Assembly (NCBI GenBank): GCA_031276375.1
Contig: JAISNE010000334.1
Location: 1 to 7,574 of the forward strand
DNA: 7,574 bases
Source of the DNA: Accumulibacter sp.
GTDB lineage: Bacteria > Pseudomonadota > Gammaproteobacteria > Burkholderiales > Rhodocyclaceae
Direction of reading: 5' to 3'
Part shown: in pieces, positions 6,902-7,574 of the stretch
Layout: every line of letters begins with the position of its first letter
Position numbering within the stretch: position 1 is the first letter of the stretch
Position numbers and translations under genes: made by a program
The notes under the pieces: generated by a model
What the model was told of the DNA's origin: nothing
What the model saw: the letters and a program-made list of their open reading frames with translations, nothing else
Database searches by the model: none

Positions 6902-7259
6902 TCTTGCGGGCATATGCCCAGGCGCCATGAGCCATGCCGTGCCGCCCGGCCACGGGCCAAGGCTCGCATTGCGGGCGGGACGCCCGCGCGCCACTCCCTC
7001 TCGCGCGCGCGAAGCCGGGCGCGCGGGCGTCCCGCCCGCTTCGTGGGACGTGCTTTCTTGCGGGCGCGCGATAACGAACCGTGTCCGGAATCACCGGGGT
7101 TCGTGGCCCGAACCGACGTGGATGGCGCTTTGTCGTTCCAGAAAACCCAAGCGCCGCATCGATTGCCACTTCGCGCCGCCCGAGCCATGACGGCGCGGTC
7201 AAACCCTCGGGATACGCCCAGCAAGAAGGGGCACCAAACTTCGCGCCTTTCTTGCGGGC
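6902..7259 (+). repeat. Three direct copies of TCTTGCGGGC
   Basis: Copies lie at 6902-6911, 7056-7065 and 7250-7259, all in the same orientation. The last two extend to a shared 13-mer CTTTCTTGCGGGC (7053-7065 and 7247-7259). They are spaced irregularly (154 and 194 bp), so this is not a CRISPR or tandem array. Their role is unknown; they could be remnants of a repeat family that also includes the adjoining palindromic element. Confidence 0.5.
6971..7039. repeat. REP/BIME-like nested inverted repeat
   Basis: Arms at 6971-6992 and 7018-7039 are perfect 22-bp reverse complements around a 25-nt spacer. Each arm holds its own small hairpin: GCGGGCG-GGA-CGCCCGC in the first and GCGGGCG-TCC-CGCCCGC in the second. 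The spacer contains the 12-bp palindrome TCGCGCGCGCGA (7001-7012). Two inverted palindromic units facing each other is the architecture of bacterial interspersed mosaic elements. Such elements can block or protect transcripts, bind gyrase or be moved by RAYT transposases. No T-run follows on either strand, so it is not a standard terminator. Membership of a repeat family is inferred from form only. Confidence 0.7.
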
Positions 7260-7313
7260 AATGTTTCAAACTGGAGTCAGTTTTACGATGAGCGCCATTC
7301 AACGAGACTGGAA

Positions 7314-7574
7314 TCAGGAGGAGAATTCAAGCGCCTTCAGATTCTTGGCGGACAGACTCTGATCGGGGGAGGTATTCAGGTCGGCCAACAGTTCCTTCAT
7401 GTCGAGAATCAGGACGATCTGCCCGTTCGACAGCGTCGTTACCCCGGCGACACCCCGCGGACGGAAGTCGTCGAGCGATTTGATGACCGCGTCGTCACGC
7501 CCGGCAAAGCTGTCGACGGAGAGTATGAAGCTGCGCTCCGAGCTTTGCATCAGGACGCCGAACTCCGGCGTGTG
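7314..7574 (-). CDS. C-terminal end of a CheA-type chemotaxis kinase (CheW-like domain), partial
   Basis: Only the last 86 codons are in the window; the frame stays open to the right edge, so the 5' end is missing. The visible residues match the end of a CheW-like fold: the SVDSFAGRDDAVIKSL strand and loop, then GVAGVTTLSNGQIVLILDMKELL. The VIKSL form is typical of the P5 domain at the C-terminus of CheA, which docks CheW and receptors, while free CheW usually differs there. The protein ends about 25 residues after this domain. A free CheW, CheV or a hybrid CheA remains possible. The ATG at 7550 lies inside the domain and is not the start. The gene is transcribed toward the pst operon, 478 bp before its Pho box. 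Confidence 0.8.
   Translation of the reverse strand, partial: HTPEFGVLMQSSERSFILSVDSFAGRDDAVIKSLDDFRPRGVAGVTTLSNGQIVLILDMKELLADLNTSPDQSLSAKNLKALEFSS

Larger units (their letters stand above)
6836..7313. other. 478-bp intergenic region with palindromes and short repeats, no convincing gene
   Basis: Several frames are open here, but their translations are arginine/alanine/proline-rich, run through the inverted repeat and show no family features, so I call no gene. Contents: a perfect 12-bp palindrome GGGCATATGCCC (6908-6919); the REP-like element (6971-7039); a hairpin GGTTCG-TGGCC-CGAACC (7098-7114); TCTTGCGGGC three times; and two weak dyads just past the chemotaxis gene (7221-7255 and 7268-7283). 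Neither weak dyad has a T-run on the minus strand, so no standard terminator separates that gene from the pst promoter. Confidence 0.6.

Noticed and set aside
7221..7255. A GCAAGAA/TTCTTGC dyad considered as the terminator of the chemotaxis gene
   Set aside because: On the minus-strand transcript the stem has an A·C mismatch, the loop is about 15 nt and no T-run follows.
6902..7259. Repeated TCTTGCGGGC considered as a degenerate CRISPR or iteron array
   Set aside because: There are only three copies, the repeat is 10-13 nt, the spacing is irregular, and no cas or replication gene is present.
6805..7302. A 165-codon minus-strand frame, and plus-strand frames of 93-150 codons, in the intergenic region
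   Set aside because: They run through the REP-like palindrome, are biased to Arg/Ala/Pro, and the minus one covers the Pho box. No motif, membrane segment or signal peptide supports them.

Overview
The window carries a complete phosphate-uptake and phosphate-sensing operon, pstS-pstC-pstA-pstB-phoU-phoB-phoR, read leftward on the minus strand from a Pho-box promoter near 6835 to an intrinsic terminator near 126. At the right edge is the last part of a chemotaxis gene (CheA/CheW family), also on the minus strand and cut by the window end. The DNA is GC-rich. The protein sequences, together with the fusion of the pst genes and phoBR into one transcription unit, fit a betaproteobacterium. A Rhodocyclales-like source is a guess that the sequence alone cannot settle.

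Layout from the promoter leftward: Pho box (6816-6835), -10 hexamer (6802-6807), pstS (periplasmic phosphate-binding protein), pstC and pstA (the two permease subunits), pstB (ATPase), phoU (signalling and gating protein), phoB (response regulator) and phoR (sensor kinase). The genes are packed very tightly: pstS/pstC share 1 nt, pstC/pstA and pstA/pstB overlap by 4 nt, and the remaining gaps are 6, 16 and 6 nt. All seven reading frames are intact, and the key catalytic and binding residues I checked are present.

How they work together: PstS captures phosphate in the periplasm and PstC-PstA-PstB carries it inward. From work on the family, the transporter state passes through PhoU to PhoR. When phosphate is low PhoR phosphorylates PhoB, which binds the Pho box. 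Because phoB and phoR are downstream of that same box, the circuit should be positively autoregulated as one unit.

The non-coding parts are the 478-bp gap between the chemotaxis gene and the Pho box, and about 125 bp beyond the phoR terminator. The gap holds a nested REP/BIME-like inverted repeat (6971-7039), a 12-bp palindrome and a short sequence present three times, but no convincing gene. The left end holds an AT-rich patch with a consensus -10 hexamer on the plus strand, pointing antisense into phoR. I see no previously undescribed system here. The most unusual material is the palindrome-rich intergenic region.
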